Shown here in pieces: positions 45,107-54,938 of a stretch of DNA of 64,000 nt. The notes beneath the pieces were generated by a model. That model saw nothing but the letters and a program-made list of their open reading frames with translations. It was not told the origin of the DNA and did not search any database. Both the position numbers and the translations under genes were made by a program. Source of the DNA: Candidatus Manganitrophus noduliformans (GTDB lineage: Bacteria > Nitrospirota > Nitrospiria > SBBL01 > Manganitrophaceae); contig NZ_VTOW01000003.1 of the NCBI RefSeq assembly GCF_012184425.1, positions 682,001 to 746,000 on the forward strand. Direction: 5' to 3'. How positions within the stretch are numbered: position 1 is the first letter of the stretch; each line of letters opens with the position of its first letter.

Positions 45107-45190
45107 GGGGCACAACATGTCGTTCGTGCAGTCCAAACTACCGCTTCCCCGATCATCCACACTCAAAGAGAGCATCATTATTTTCATCCC
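45107..45190 (+). other. Remnant attC site 5
   Basis: R''-like GGGGCACAAC (45107-45116) is the exact complement of cassette 5's 5' end, but no L boxes or 3' GTT border can be seen downstream, so the site looks decayed. Confidence 0.5.
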
Positions 45191-45229
45191 AACTTGGCAA
45201 CTCTAAGCCCCTCTCCCCGTTAATTTCCC

Positions 45230-45259
45230 TTGACTTGGAACACCCACCTGGTTTTTAAT
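45230..45259 (+). promoter_or_regulatory. Putative promoter of the dab operon
   Basis: TTGACT, 18-base spacer, TTTAAT. A transcript starting near 45266 would carry the structured leader and terminator upstream of dabB. Confidence 0.5.
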
Positions 45260-45265
45260 TTCCAT

Positions 45266-45357
45266 ACGCGGGAGATAGCCCGAAGGATCCTGAAAAGTTA
45301 GGATCGGTCAGGCTATAAGCCGACTCAAATACTTGAAGGGTTGGGTCGGCTTTTTTT
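45266..45357 (+). promoter_or_regulatory. Structured leader RNA of the dab operon, riboswitch-like
   Basis: Outer stem ATAGCC (45275-45280) with GGCTAT (45311-45316), internal loop CGAAG/GGTCA, inner stem GATCCT (45286-45291) with AGGATC (45300-45305), loop GAAAAGTT. The 3' arm GGCTAT can instead pair with the AGCC that begins the following terminator stem, so two exclusive folds exist. I do not recognise it as a known riboswitch class. A protein-binding or attenuator leader is an alternative. Confidence 0.45.
45317..45357 (+). terminator. Intrinsic terminator/attenuator before dabB
   Basis: AAGCCGAC pairs with GTCGGCTT across a 20-base loop and is followed by seven T. It lies 67 bases before the dabB start, so it may attenuate dab transcription or stop read-through from the cassette array. 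Confidence 0.8.
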
Positions 45358-45423
45358 GTTATCCGCGTTTTACCGACGCTTTTTCCCCGCATTGACGATA
45401 GAAATCACAAACCACGGAGGAAG

Positions 45424-48210
45424 ATGACGGTTTCGTACTACCCATTGCTGATCCTTCTGGGGCCGCTTACCGCGGCCGTGGCGATCGGCCTCTTCGAAAG
45501 GCAGATCGGCCGGAAGGCCTATCGGATCGGCACCGCCGCGCAGATCGCGTCGCTCGCGATCTCCCTTCTCGTCCTCTACCAGGCCGGCGCGAGCACCGAG
45601 CCAATCCATGTCCCCCTCTCCCCCGCCGAAGGGGGCCTCTTCCAATTCGGCCTCTATATCGACCGCCTCGCCGCCGTCATGATGGTGCTCGTCAGCGCCA
45701 TCGGCTTCCTGATCTTCCGCTTCGCCATCCGCTACATGGAGCAGGAGACCGGCCGCGCCCGCTTCCACGGCCTGCTCAACCTGATGACCGTGATCCTCCT
45801 CTGCATGGTTTCCAGCCGCAACCTTCTGATGCTCTTTGTCTTCTGGCAGCTCATCAGCTGGATGCTCTACCTCCTCGTCCACAACTACTCCCACCCCGCG
45901 TCGGTGCAAGCGGCCGGGAAAACCTATATCATCCTCCGGATCGGAGACGTCGCCTTTTTGGCCGGGGTCGTCCTCGCCTATCGGACCTACGGCACCCTCG
46001 AATTCCCGCAGCTCTTCATCAAAGCGGCCGAAATGCAAGAGAGCTTTTCGCTCGGCGGATTTTCAATCGGCGCGCCGACGGTCATCACCCTGCTGATCTT
46101 CATCGGCGCCATGAGCAAGTCGGTCCAGTTTCCGATGCACACCTGGCTGGCCGGAAACCTCTACGCCCCGACGCCGGTGACCGCCCTGCTGCACGCCGGG
46201 ATCATCAACGCCGGCGGCTTCCTCATGAACCGGCTCGCCCCGCTCTACGGCCTCAGCCCCGTCACGCTCCATTTCGCCCTGCTGATCGGCGCGGTGACCA
46301 CGCTCGTCGGGGCGACGATGATGCTGACGCAGAACGACATCAAAAAGACGCTGGCCCACTCCACCGTCGGGCAGATGGGCTACATGATCATGGAGTGCGG
46401 GCTGGGGGGCTTCGCCCTCGCGATCTTCCACCTCATCGCCCACGGCCTCTTCAAAGCGACCGTCTTCCTCAACAGCGGCCACATCATCCATGCGGCCCGA
46501 CACGAGCCGAGACATCCGCCGCTGCACGACAAACACGATCAGGTGGAGCTCGCCCTGGAGAAGGGGGATTTCTCCCGCCTCACCTGGGGGGCCGGATTCC
46601 TCATGACCCTCATCCTCCCGTTGATCCTCGTCCTCACGGCGCACGGCGTGCTCCAAATCCCCCTGATCGATTCGCAAGGGGTGGTGATCTTTCTCTTCTT
46701 CATCTGGGTCACCTCCTCCCAGGCGATCCTGACCCTCTACCGCTTGCAGGCGGTGTCGTCGTGGAAGGTGGCGGCGCTCATGCTCTTCACGATGCTCCTG
46801 GTGGTATTGACCTATCTCTTCGCGGCGGAGGGGCTGACCCACTTTCTCTATCCCGCGCCGGGAGAGGCGGCCGGCTATTTCCAGGCGGCCGCGTTGAACG
46901 GATGGCTCTTCGACTTTTTGATCGCGGTGACGGCGCTGCTGATCCTCTCCGGCTGGGTGGTGATCTACGCGAGGAGCCACGGCTTCGCGATCCGGATGCC
47001 GGAGCGGACCAACGCGCTGATGACCCACCTCTACGTTTTCTTCCTGAACCGGACGTATCTGGAAGCCTTCTACGCGCGGCTCGGACGAAGATGGGAGCGA
47101 TGGACCCGCCGGCTCGACCAGAGCATGCCGTTTAAAATCGCCGTCGGCCTGATCGCGTTCGGCGTCGCCCTCGAGCGGCTCCTCCCCGCCGCCGCACGGG
47201 TGAACGATCTCTCCGCCGGAAACCTCGCGATCTTCTTGGTCGCCGTCCTCTTCCTTCCCCTCTTTCCGCTGCACGGGCTCTATGTGGCGGCGCTGACCCG
47301 GCTGCCGGGGGTTTTCCCGGCGCTGCTCGCCCTGCTTCTCCCGTTGTCGGGATTCTACGCGATCGGGGGGCTGCTTCCGGAGATCCCGACGGAGATCCGC
47401 GGGGCGATCAGCCTGCTCGCCCTCTTCGGCGCGTTCTACGGAATGGTCAAGGCGATCGCCCAGTTCCGGGTGGAGCGGCTGCTCGCCTACGGCGGGGTCG
47501 CCCTCTTCTCGATTCTCTGGTGGTATCTCGCCGGCGCGGCCGGCGGCGCGCCGCGGGGGGCGCTCTACGCCGTCGCCGCGGCGCTGATCACGGGGGGGCT
47601 CCTCTTCGCCTGGCGGACGGTGCGGACGCGATACGGCGATTTGGATCTCGACCGGATCGGCGGGCTCGCGAAGCCGATGCCCCGCTTCGCCCTCTTGCTC
47701 GCCCTCCTGGTGACCGCCGCGATGGGGCTTCCGCCGTTCGGCCTCTTTTCTGGATTGATGGAAATGCTGACGAACCGGTCGCTCCCGGTGTCGTGGGATC
47801 TCGCCGTGATCGTGCTGGCCTGGCTGGGGGCGTCGTGGCTTTTCGTCAATTTGATGCGGCGCCTCCTCTTCGGCCCCCCCCGCGCCGACATCCGATACAC
47901 CGACCTGCGCGGCGGCGAAACCGCCCCCCTGGCGATCGCGCTCTTGATCCTCCTGATCATCGGCATCGCCCCAAACGCATTTTTCCAAACAGACCCGGCG
48001 ACGACGGGACTTCCTCCACCCAGCGCGCAAAGCGCGCGTGAGGGGGAGGCTCCGGCGGCTTCGCCGACGGAGGGGGCGACGCGAGCCCCTATGATGAATC
48101 CCCAGCGAGCGAAAGCGAGCGTTGAGGGGGAGGCTCATCCAGCTTGGCTGGATGAGGGGGCGACGCAAGCCCCTATAATTAGACTCCAGCGAGCCCCTAT
48201 AATAAACTAA
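45424..48210 (+). CDS. dabB: DabB-type proton-channelling subunit (NuoL family) with a palindromic-repeat tail
   Basis: 928 residues, ATG after GGAGGAAG. The family is the antiporter-like NuoL/MrpA group: many membrane segments, FWQLISWMLYLLVHNY, MSKSVQFPMHTWLAGNLYAPTPVTALLHAG and the Lys-bearing QNDIKKTLAHSTVGQMGYM. With DabA it takes up dissolved inorganic carbon using the ion gradient. It is longer than the usual 500-600 residues, with a second membrane region (about 560-860). Residues about 866-918 are encoded by a palindromic repeat that also occurs in dabA, so the native C-terminus has been extended or replaced. Confidence 0.9.
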   Translation: MTVSYYPLLILLGPLTAAVAIGLFERQIGRKAYRIGTAAQIASLAISLLVLYQAGASTEPIHVPLSPAEGGLFQFGLYIDRLAAVMMVLVSAIGFLIFRFAIRYMEQETGRARFHGLLNLMTVILLCMVSSRNLLMLFVFWQLISWMLYLLVHNYSHPASVQAAGKTYIILRIGDVAFLAGVVLAYRTYGTLEFPQLFIKAAEMQESFSLGGFSIGAPTVITLLIFIGAMSKSVQFPMHTWLAGNLYAPTPVTALLHAGIINAGGFLMNRLAPLYGLSPVTLHFALLIGAVTTLVGATMMLTQNDIKKTLAHSTVGQMGYMIMECGLGGFALAIFHLIAHGLFKATVFLNSGHIIHAARHEPRHPPLHDKHDQVELALEKGDFSRLTWGAGFLMTLILPLILVLTAHGVLQIPLIDSQGVVIFLFFIWVTSSQAILTLYRLQAVSSWKVAALMLFTMLLVVLTYLFAAEGLTHFLYPAPGEAAGYFQAAALNGWLFDFLIAVTALLILSGWVVIYARSHGFAIRMPERTNALMTHLYVFFLNRTYLEAFYARLGRRWERWTRRLDQSMPFKIAVGLIAFGVALERLLPAAARVNDLSAGNLAIFLVAVLFLPLFPLHGLYVAALTRLPGVFPALLALLLPLSGFYAIGGLLPEIPTEIRGAISLLALFGAFYGMVKAIAQFRVERLLAYGGVALFSILWWYLAGAAGGAPRGALYAVAAALITGGLLFAWRTVRTRYGDLDLDRIGGLAKPMPRFALLLALLVTAAMGLPPFGLFSGLMEMLTNRSLPVSWDLAVIVLAWLGASWLFVNLMRRLLFGPPRADIRYTDLRGGETAPLAIALLILLIIGIAPNAFFQTDPATTGLPPPSAQSAREGEAPAASPTEGATRAPMMNPQRAKASVEGEAHPAWLDEGATQAPIIRLQRAPIIN
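48022..48177 (+). repeat. In-frame palindromic coding repeat, copy 1 (3' end of dabB)
   Basis: About 156 bases: GCGCGC-AAA-GCGCGC, a CTCCGGCGG/GCCGACGGAG-type hairpin, GGGGGCGACGCGAGCCCC, then CTCATCCAGC/GCTGGATGAG around TTG, with GAGGGGGAGGCT repeated. It is read through in the dabB frame (SAQSAREGEAPAASPTEGAT and on). A partial third unit, CCAGCGAGCCCCTAT, follows at 48186. Confidence 0.85.
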
Positions 48211-48214
48211 ACTT

Positions 48215-51200
48215 ATGCAAATAACCCGAATCCCATACAGCGAAACCGAGCGGCTGCGGCTCAGAGGGGTGGTCCGGCTGGCCGGCGAGATCATCGCCAA
48301 CTACTGGCCGATGCGGAACTTTATTACCCGCAACCCGTTGCACGGCCTGGAGCATCTCCCTTTCGAGGAGGCGGTGAGGCAGGGGGAGCGGCTCCTCGGG
48401 GCGAACGGGTATCTCTCCGGCGCGATTTACCGGGAATATCTCCGCTCCGGGAGAATTCTCCCCGAACAGATCGACGCCGCCCTCCGGCCGCTGGCGTGCG
48501 ACAAGTACGTGACGGCGGGAGAAGAGCGGGTCACCCGCCTCGCCGTCCTTCGCGCCTGCATGCTGGCGGGGCTCGGCGGCCCCGTCGACCCGGACGAGGC
48601 GGTCATCCAGGCCGCGCTCGACGCCGCTCCCGATCGGACCTTTCTGGAGGCGTTGGCGGGCCGCCTCGGCCCCGCGTCGAAACCGCTCGACCTTCGGAAA
48701 CAGATGCGGGCCGACGCCGAGGCGGCGCGGGGGGCGCTGGTCCGGCGGGTGACGCCGTCGGCCTGGTGCGACCAGGTCCTCGGAACCAACATCACCGAGC
48801 AGGTCAACGGGGAGATGATCAAATGGTGCGGCGCCTTTTTGGACGAGGGGCAGGCCCCCTGGCCGATGCCGGAACGGGAAAAAGGATTTTATCTCGCCTG
48901 GAAATCGCTCGCCGCGCTCGAATGGTCCCCCTGCGGCATCCCCCTGAGCCGCCGGAAGATCGCCGCCCTTCCGGAGGAGCCGGAAGCGGCGCTCTTCGAA
49001 AGCCTCACCGCCCTCGATATTCCCCACGATACGTGGCAGGAATATCTCTCCCTCCACCTGGCGGCCCTCCCCGGCTGGACCGGCTTCATCAAATGGCGCT
49101 CCGATCAGAGCGAATATGAATGGCAGCAGGCGTACCCCGCCGATCTGATCCAGTACCTCGCCGTCCGGATCTGGTATGTGCGGGAGCTGGTCGAGAAAGC
49201 GTGCCAGGAACATCTTGGAATCGCCGGAAGCGTCGACGCCATCTCGGCCTACCTGCAACGCCACCCGCTGGAATATTATCTGCGGCGCGCCCGGCTCGCC
49301 GGGCGGCTGCCGGCCGATTACGCCGCGCAGGTCGATCGGCTCCGCGAGCGAAGCGCCTCCTCGGTCGGACAAAAAGACGCCTGGGAGAAACTCGCCGAGC
49401 GTTATGCGGCGCAGATCGGGCCGCGGCGGGAGGAGGCGGTCCGGCGCGCCGCCGCCTTGCGGCTGCGCGCCCTCGCCGAAGCGCTCGCGATCGATCCGGC
49501 CCTTTTCCTGGAAACCCCGCCGGAGGATCTGAAGACCCTCCTCGACTGGGTCGATGCCTTTCCGGAATCGGAGCAAGGTCCGATCTGGCTAAAGGCGCTC
49601 GAAACGGGCTACCAGGGACAGCTGATCGAAAAACTGAAGTCCAATCTCAGCGCGCAAAGCGCGCATGAGGGGGAGGCTCCAGCAGCTTCATTGCTGGAGG
49701 GGGCGACGCGAGCCCCTATGATGAATCCCCAGCGAGCAAACGCGAGCGTTGAGGGGGAGGCTCATGCAGCGAAGCTGCATGAGGGGGTGACGCAAACCCC
49801 TCTATTAATCCGCCCGCAGGCGCAAGCGGTTTTTTGCATCGACGTTCGCTCCGAGCCGTTCCGGCGGCATCTGGAGGCGGTCGGCGATTACGAGACGTTC
49901 GGCTTCGCCGGCTTCTTCACCGTCTTCATCCGCTATCAAGGGCTCGGCGATCATCACGAGACCGATCAGTATCCGGTGATCATGAAGGCGAAGAACCTGG
50001 TGCGGGAGCTCCCCCGCCCCTATCAGGGCCGGCTCCTCTCCCGGCATCTCTCTGGGACGCAGCTGCTGCACATGGGGCATGAGCTGTTGTATTCCCTGAA
50101 GGAGAATGTGATCACCCCGTATGTGATGGTCGAGTCGGTCGGCTGGTTCTACGCGCTTCCGCTGATCGGCAAGACGGTTTTCACCAACGGGTATCGGAAT
50201 CTGACCGCCTGGTTCCGCCGGCTCTTCGCCCCCCCGGTCTCCACCTCGCTCACGATCGACAAGCTCTCCCGGAAAGAGGTCGAGGAGATGCTCGCCTCCG
50301 AGCAGCGGGCGGTCATCCGGCGGGCGCTGCAGCAGGAGTTCGGCGACCGGAACCTGAACCTCTCTCTGGAGCGGCTGGAGTTCTTTCGCCGGCGGGCGAT
50401 GGACGACATCGATCCGGCGCCGTTGGTCAAGGGTTCGACCCGTCCCAATGCCCTCTCCGCGGAGGAGGAGGCCGCCTTTATCGAAGATCTCCGCGCACGC
50501 TACCAGATCAACCGTCGCTGGTCGTTCGCCCGGATGGAGAAGATCACCCGGACCGGCTTCACCCTTCAGGAGCAGCTCTTCACCGTGGAGACGGCGCTCC
50601 GGATGATGGGGCTGACCAAAAACTTCGCCCGGTTGGTCCTCTTCTGCGGGCACGGCAGCGCTTCGGAGAACAACCCGTACGAGGCGGCGCTCGACTGCGG
50701 CGCCTGCGGCGGAAACTCCGGCAAGCCGAACGCGCGGGTGCTGGCGGCGATGGCGAACAAGCCGCTCGTCCGGGAGGGGCTGGCGAAGAACGGCATCGTG
50801 GTTCCCGCCGACACCTATTTCATCGCCGGCGAGCACAACACCACCACCGACGCGGTGGCCTTCTTCGATCTGGAGGAGCTTCCCCAGACCCACCGGATGG
50901 ATCTGCACCGGCTGATGGACGATCTGGAGGAGGCCGGCCTTCAGACCAGCCGGGAGCGCTGCGCGCGGTTCCCGGAGATCGAATCGGCCCCGACCCCCGC
51001 TCAGGCGGCGCAGGAGGTGCGGCGGCGCAGCGGCGACTGGAGCCAGGTCCGGCCGGAGTGGGGGCTGTCGGGGAACGCGGCCTTCGTCATCGGCGGCCGG
51101 CGGATGACCCGGCGGGTTGATTTGGAAGGGAGGGTTTTCTTACAATCGTATGATCCTCAGGAAGATCCGACCGGCCGGCTGCTGGAGATTCTGATGACCG

Positions 51201-51628
51201 GCCCCCAGGTGGTCGGCCAGTGGATCAACATGGAGTACTATTTTTCGACGGTCGACAACGGGGTCTACGGGAGCGGGAGCAAGATTTACCACAACGTCGT
51301 CGGCCGGTTCGGGGTCATGTCGGGGCCGCAGAGCGATTTGCGCGTGGGGCTCCCCGCGCAGACGGTGATGAAGGGGGAGCGGCCGTATCATGAGCCGATG
51401 CGGCTGCTGAGCGTGATCGAAGCGCCGCGGGAGCGGATCGGAGCGATCATCCGCCGTCATAAAGTGCTTCAGGAATATTACCACAACGAATGGGTCCACT
51501 TGATCGCGCTCGACCCGGGGGATAAAATCTTCTATCGCTATCTTCCAAGCCGGGAGTGGGTTCCCTTGAGGGAGGCGCGGGCGATTCCGCAGGACGAAAT
51601 GTTTTTAGAGAAGGAGCAGAACGTATGA
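48215..51628 (+). CDS. dabA: DabA (DUF2309) inorganic-carbon transporter subunit with an in-frame repeat insertion
   Basis: 1137 residues. Beta-carbonic-anhydrase-like zinc ligands can be placed: C541 and D543 in VFCIDVRSEPFRRHLE, H813 in CGHGS and C828 in CGACGGNSGKPNARV. The 15-residue His-to-Cys spacing equals that of the studied Halothiobacillus DabA. DabA is thought to trap CO2 as bicarbonate on the cytoplasmic face, driven through DabB. Residues about 478-531 derive from a palindromic repeat inserted without breaking the frame, only about 10 residues before C541. It starts 4 bp after dabB ends and overlaps the PII-like gene by ATGA. Confidence 0.94.
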   Translation: MQITRIPYSETERLRLRGVVRLAGEIIANYWPMRNFITRNPLHGLEHLPFEEAVRQGERLLGANGYLSGAIYREYLRSGRILPEQIDAALRPLACDKYVTAGEERVTRLAVLRACMLAGLGGPVDPDEAVIQAALDAAPDRTFLEALAGRLGPASKPLDLRKQMRADAEAARGALVRRVTPSAWCDQVLGTNITEQVNGEMIKWCGAFLDEGQAPWPMPEREKGFYLAWKSLAALEWSPCGIPLSRRKIAALPEEPEAALFESLTALDIPHDTWQEYLSLHLAALPGWTGFIKWRSDQSEYEWQQAYPADLIQYLAVRIWYVRELVEKACQEHLGIAGSVDAISAYLQRHPLEYYLRRARLAGRLPADYAAQVDRLRERSASSVGQKDAWEKLAERYAAQIGPRREEAVRRAAALRLRALAEALAIDPALFLETPPEDLKTLLDWVDAFPESEQGPIWLKALETGYQGQLIEKLKSNLSAQSAHEGEAPAASLLEGATRAPMMNPQRANASVEGEAHAAKLHEGVTQTPLLIRPQAQAVFCIDVRSEPFRRHLEAVGDYETFGFAGFFTVFIRYQGLGDHHETDQYPVIMKAKNLVRELPRPYQGRLLSRHLSGTQLLHMGHELLYSLKENVITPYVMVESVGWFYALPLIGKTVFTNGYRNLTAWFRRLFAPPVSTSLTIDKLSRKEVEEMLASEQRAVIRRALQQEFGDRNLNLSLERLEFFRRRAMDDIDPAPLVKGSTRPNALSAEEEAAFIEDLRARYQINRRWSFARMEKITRTGFTLQEQLFTVETALRMMGLTKNFARLVLFCGHGSASENNPYEAALDCGACGGNSGKPNARVLAAMANKPLVREGLAKNGIVVPADTYFIAGEHNTTTDAVAFFDLEELPQTHRMDLHRLMDDLEEAGLQTSRERCARFPEIESAPTPAQAAQEVRRRSGDWSQVRPEWGLSGNAAFVIGGRRMTRRVDLEGRVFLQSYDPQEDPTGRLLEILMTGPQVVGQWINMEYYFSTVDNGVYGSGSKIYHNVVGRFGVMSGPQSDLRVGLPAQTVMKGERPYHEPMRLLSVIEAPRERIGAIIRRHKVLQEYYHNEWVHLIALDPGDKIFYRYLPSREWVPLREARAIPQDEMFLEKEQNV
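49648..49808 (+). repeat. In-frame palindromic coding repeat, copy 2 (inside dabA)
   Basis: Same block order as 48022-48177. The hairpin CTCCAGCAG/TGCTGGAG and the hairpin CTCATGCAGC/GCTGCATGAG differ from copy 1 at positions that change together on both arms, so stem pairing is conserved. It encodes SAQSAHEGEAPAASLLEGAT and on, about 53 residues. Confidence 0.88.
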
Positions 51629-51966
51629 ACAGCCTTACCCTTCACCCGATGAAGGAGATTCGAATCATCATTCAGGGCGAGCACGTGAAGTTCGCGACCG
51701 ATCTGCTCGACAGCGTCAAGGCGACCGGCTACACGATCATCCACAACATTTCGGGAAAAGGGACCCACGGGCTTCACTCGGCCCATCCGATGTTCAATGA
51801 GATGGACAGTCTGGTGATGTTGATGACGATCGTTCCGCCCGACAAGGTGAAGCCGATTCTCGCCGGCTTACAGCCGCTCTTCGACCGCCATACCGGGGTG
51901 ATGTTCGTCTCGGACGTCTCGGTCAGCCGCGTGGACCACTTCGCCTCCCCGTCCGGAGACCGCTGA
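51625..51966 (+). CDS. PII-like protein of the dab operon
   Basis: 113 residues; the ATG at 51625 overlaps the dabA stop (ATGA). It has a PII-like ferredoxin fold outline: MKEIRIIIQGEHVKFATDLLDSVKATGYTIIHNISGKG, a T-loop-like GTHGLHSAHPMFNEMDS and LVMLMTIVPPDKVKPILAGLQPLF, ending in TGVMFVSDVSVSRVDHF. The uridylylated Tyr of GlnB is absent. PII-like proteins accompany bicarbonate transporters (SbtB, DUF2309 clusters) and are thought to sense nucleotides and gate transport. Here regulation of DabAB is the natural inference. Confidence 0.85.
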   Translation: MNSLTLHPMKEIRIIIQGEHVKFATDLLDSVKATGYTIIHNISGKGTHGLHSAHPMFNEMDSLVMLMTIVPPDKVKPILAGLQPLFDRHTGVMFVSDVSVSRVDHFASPSGDR

Positions 51967-52059
51967 CGAAACCCGCCGATCCGACCGTCGCCGTAAACCA
52001 TGCGCCCGACTTGTCTTGTCGTCCTGAGCGAAGCATGTGGAGGGAATTTATTGCGGAAT

Positions 52060-53406
52060 TTAATTTCCGGCGACGGTCATCCGGGAGATTTTAAGGGTTG
52101 GGGCGGCGGTCTTTCGCCAGGGGTCGAGATCGTTGCCGACCATCTCGATCTGCCGGAACATCTCTTTCAGATTTCCGGCGATCGTGATCTCTTCGACCGG
52201 ATAGGCCAGCTCTCCGTTTTCAATCCAAAGGCCGACGGCGCCGCGGGAGTAATCTCCGGTGACCAGGTTGACCCCGAACCCGATCAGCTCCGTTACATAA
52301 AGCCCCGACTTGACCGACCGGATGATCTCCTCCGGCGTATACGGCCCCGGCTTCATGTGGAAGTTGGACGACCCGACCGAGGGGGGATCGCCGATCCCGC
52401 GCACGGCGTTTCCGGTGGAGGGAAGCCCGAGCTTCTTGCCGGAGTAGGTGTCGAGCAGATAGGTTTTCAGAACGCCGTTTTCGACGACGGTCTTTCGATA
52501 CGAGGGAAGCCCTTCGCCGTCGAAAGGACGGGAGCCGAGACCGGAGCAAAGGGTCGGATCGTCGTAAACCGTCACCCCGCTCGACGCGATCGGATTCCCC
52601 ACCTGATCGATCAGAAACGACGCCCCCTTGTAGATCGAATAGCCCGACACCGCGGAGGAGAGGTGTCCTAAGAGGGAGGCGGCCAGCTGCGGATCGAAGA
52701 CGACCGGGACCTGCTGTGTCGTGACTTTTCGGGCCCCCAACCGCCGCAACGTCCGGATCGCCGCCGTTCGGCCGATCGATTCCGGCGACTCGAGGTCTTT
52801 CAGTTTGCGCCGGGAGGAATACCAATAATCGCGCTGCATCTGACCGTCCTGAACGGCGATCGGCATCGCCGACAAGGAAGCGCCGGTCGTTTCATAATGA
52901 CCCTGGAACCCGTTGCTCGCGGCATAGAGGACGAAGGTATGATAGTGGCCGAAGTCGGCCCCTTCCGAATTCGTCAGCCGGGGGTCCTGCTCCAACGCCG
53001 CCTGCTCGGCCCGGCGGGCGAGGTCGATTTTCTGCTCGATGGGAATTTTCTCCACCTCGGTATCGACCAGATCGAGCTCGGGAAAGCTCTTGGCCAAAAG
53101 CTCCGGCGCGGGAAGACCGGCGAAGGTGTCCTCCGCGGCGATCTGGGCCAGGGTGCAGGTGTCGTCGAGAAGGCGGTCGAGCGAGGCGGGGCTCAGATCG
53201 GAGGTGGAGGTGATCGCCGACCGGTTCCCGAAAAAGAGCCGCAGCCCGAGGCTTTTTCCGCGGGCATTGCTGATCTTTTCCACCTCTTTGAGGCGGACCT
53301 GCGCCGAGAAAGAGTCCCCCTCCACGACGATGAGATCCCCTCCGGTGGCTCCCCGTTTTTCCGCTCTCTTCAGTAACTCTTTGGCTCGATTCAGGTCGAA
53401 TTGCAT
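52060..53406 (-). CDS. pmbA: PmbA/TldE metalloprotease subunit
   Basis: 448 residues from the ATG at 53406; the frame continues upstream only as a shadow of tldD. TldE-type, without its own HExxxH. Typical stretches: LGLRLFFGNRSAITSTSDLS, LGARKVTTQQVPVVFDPQLAASLLG, DGEGLPSYRKTVVENGVLKTYLLDTYSGKKLG and SSNFHMKPG. With TldD it forms the peptidase that trims small proteins and peptides, for example CcdA and microcins. 14 bp separate it from tldD. Confidence 0.94.
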   Translation of the reverse strand: MQFDLNRAKELLKRAEKRGATGGDLIVVEGDSFSAQVRLKEVEKISNARGKSLGLRLFFGNRSAITSTSDLSPASLDRLLDDTCTLAQIAAEDTFAGLPAPELLAKSFPELDLVDTEVEKIPIEQKIDLARRAEQAALEQDPRLTNSEGADFGHYHTFVLYAASNGFQGHYETTGASLSAMPIAVQDGQMQRDYWYSSRRKLKDLESPESIGRTAAIRTLRRLGARKVTTQQVPVVFDPQLAASLLGHLSSAVSGYSIYKGASFLIDQVGNPIASSGVTVYDDPTLCSGLGSRPFDGEGLPSYRKTVVENGVLKTYLLDTYSGKKLGLPSTGNAVRGIGDPPSVGSSNFHMKPGPYTPEEIIRSVKSGLYVTELIGFGVNLVTGDYSRGAVGLWIENGELAYPVEEITIAGNLKEMFRQIEMVGNDLDPWRKTAAPTLKISRMTVAGN

Positions 53407-53420
53407 TTTTTCTCCGAAGT

Positions 53421-54866
<1,446 letters not shown>

Positions 54867-54938
54867 TCGATTCCTTTCTTATTTTCGTTAAACGAATAAC
54901 GATTTTTTCTTGATTTTACAGGAGTTCGACCTCTTCTT

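Larger units (their letters stand above)
41426..45116 (+). mobile_element. Integron gene-cassette array of five cassettes, no integrase in the window
   Basis: Five ORFs, all on the plus strand, each starting 7-27 bases after a G/TTRRRY-like border and ending inside the R'' box of an attC site. Cassette 5' ends at 41426, 42312, 42789, 43573 and 44507. For four cassettes the 5' end is the inverse complement of the R'' at its own 3' end, as expected for a circularising cassette: TTATGCCTC with GAGGCATAA, TTAGACCC with GGGTCTAA, TTAGGTTTCA with TGAAACCTAA, TTGTGCCCC with GGGGCACAA. No tyrosine recombinase is seen, so this is a CALIN-type cluster or the far part of a chromosomal integron. Confidence 0.9.

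Noticed and set aside
46063-48300. 745-codon minus-strand ORF
   Set aside because: Low-complexity Arg/Glu/Gly-rich antisense shadow of GC-rich dabB.
48197-49576. 459-codon minus-strand ORF across dabA
   Set aside because: Antisense shadow; dabA has the family motifs.
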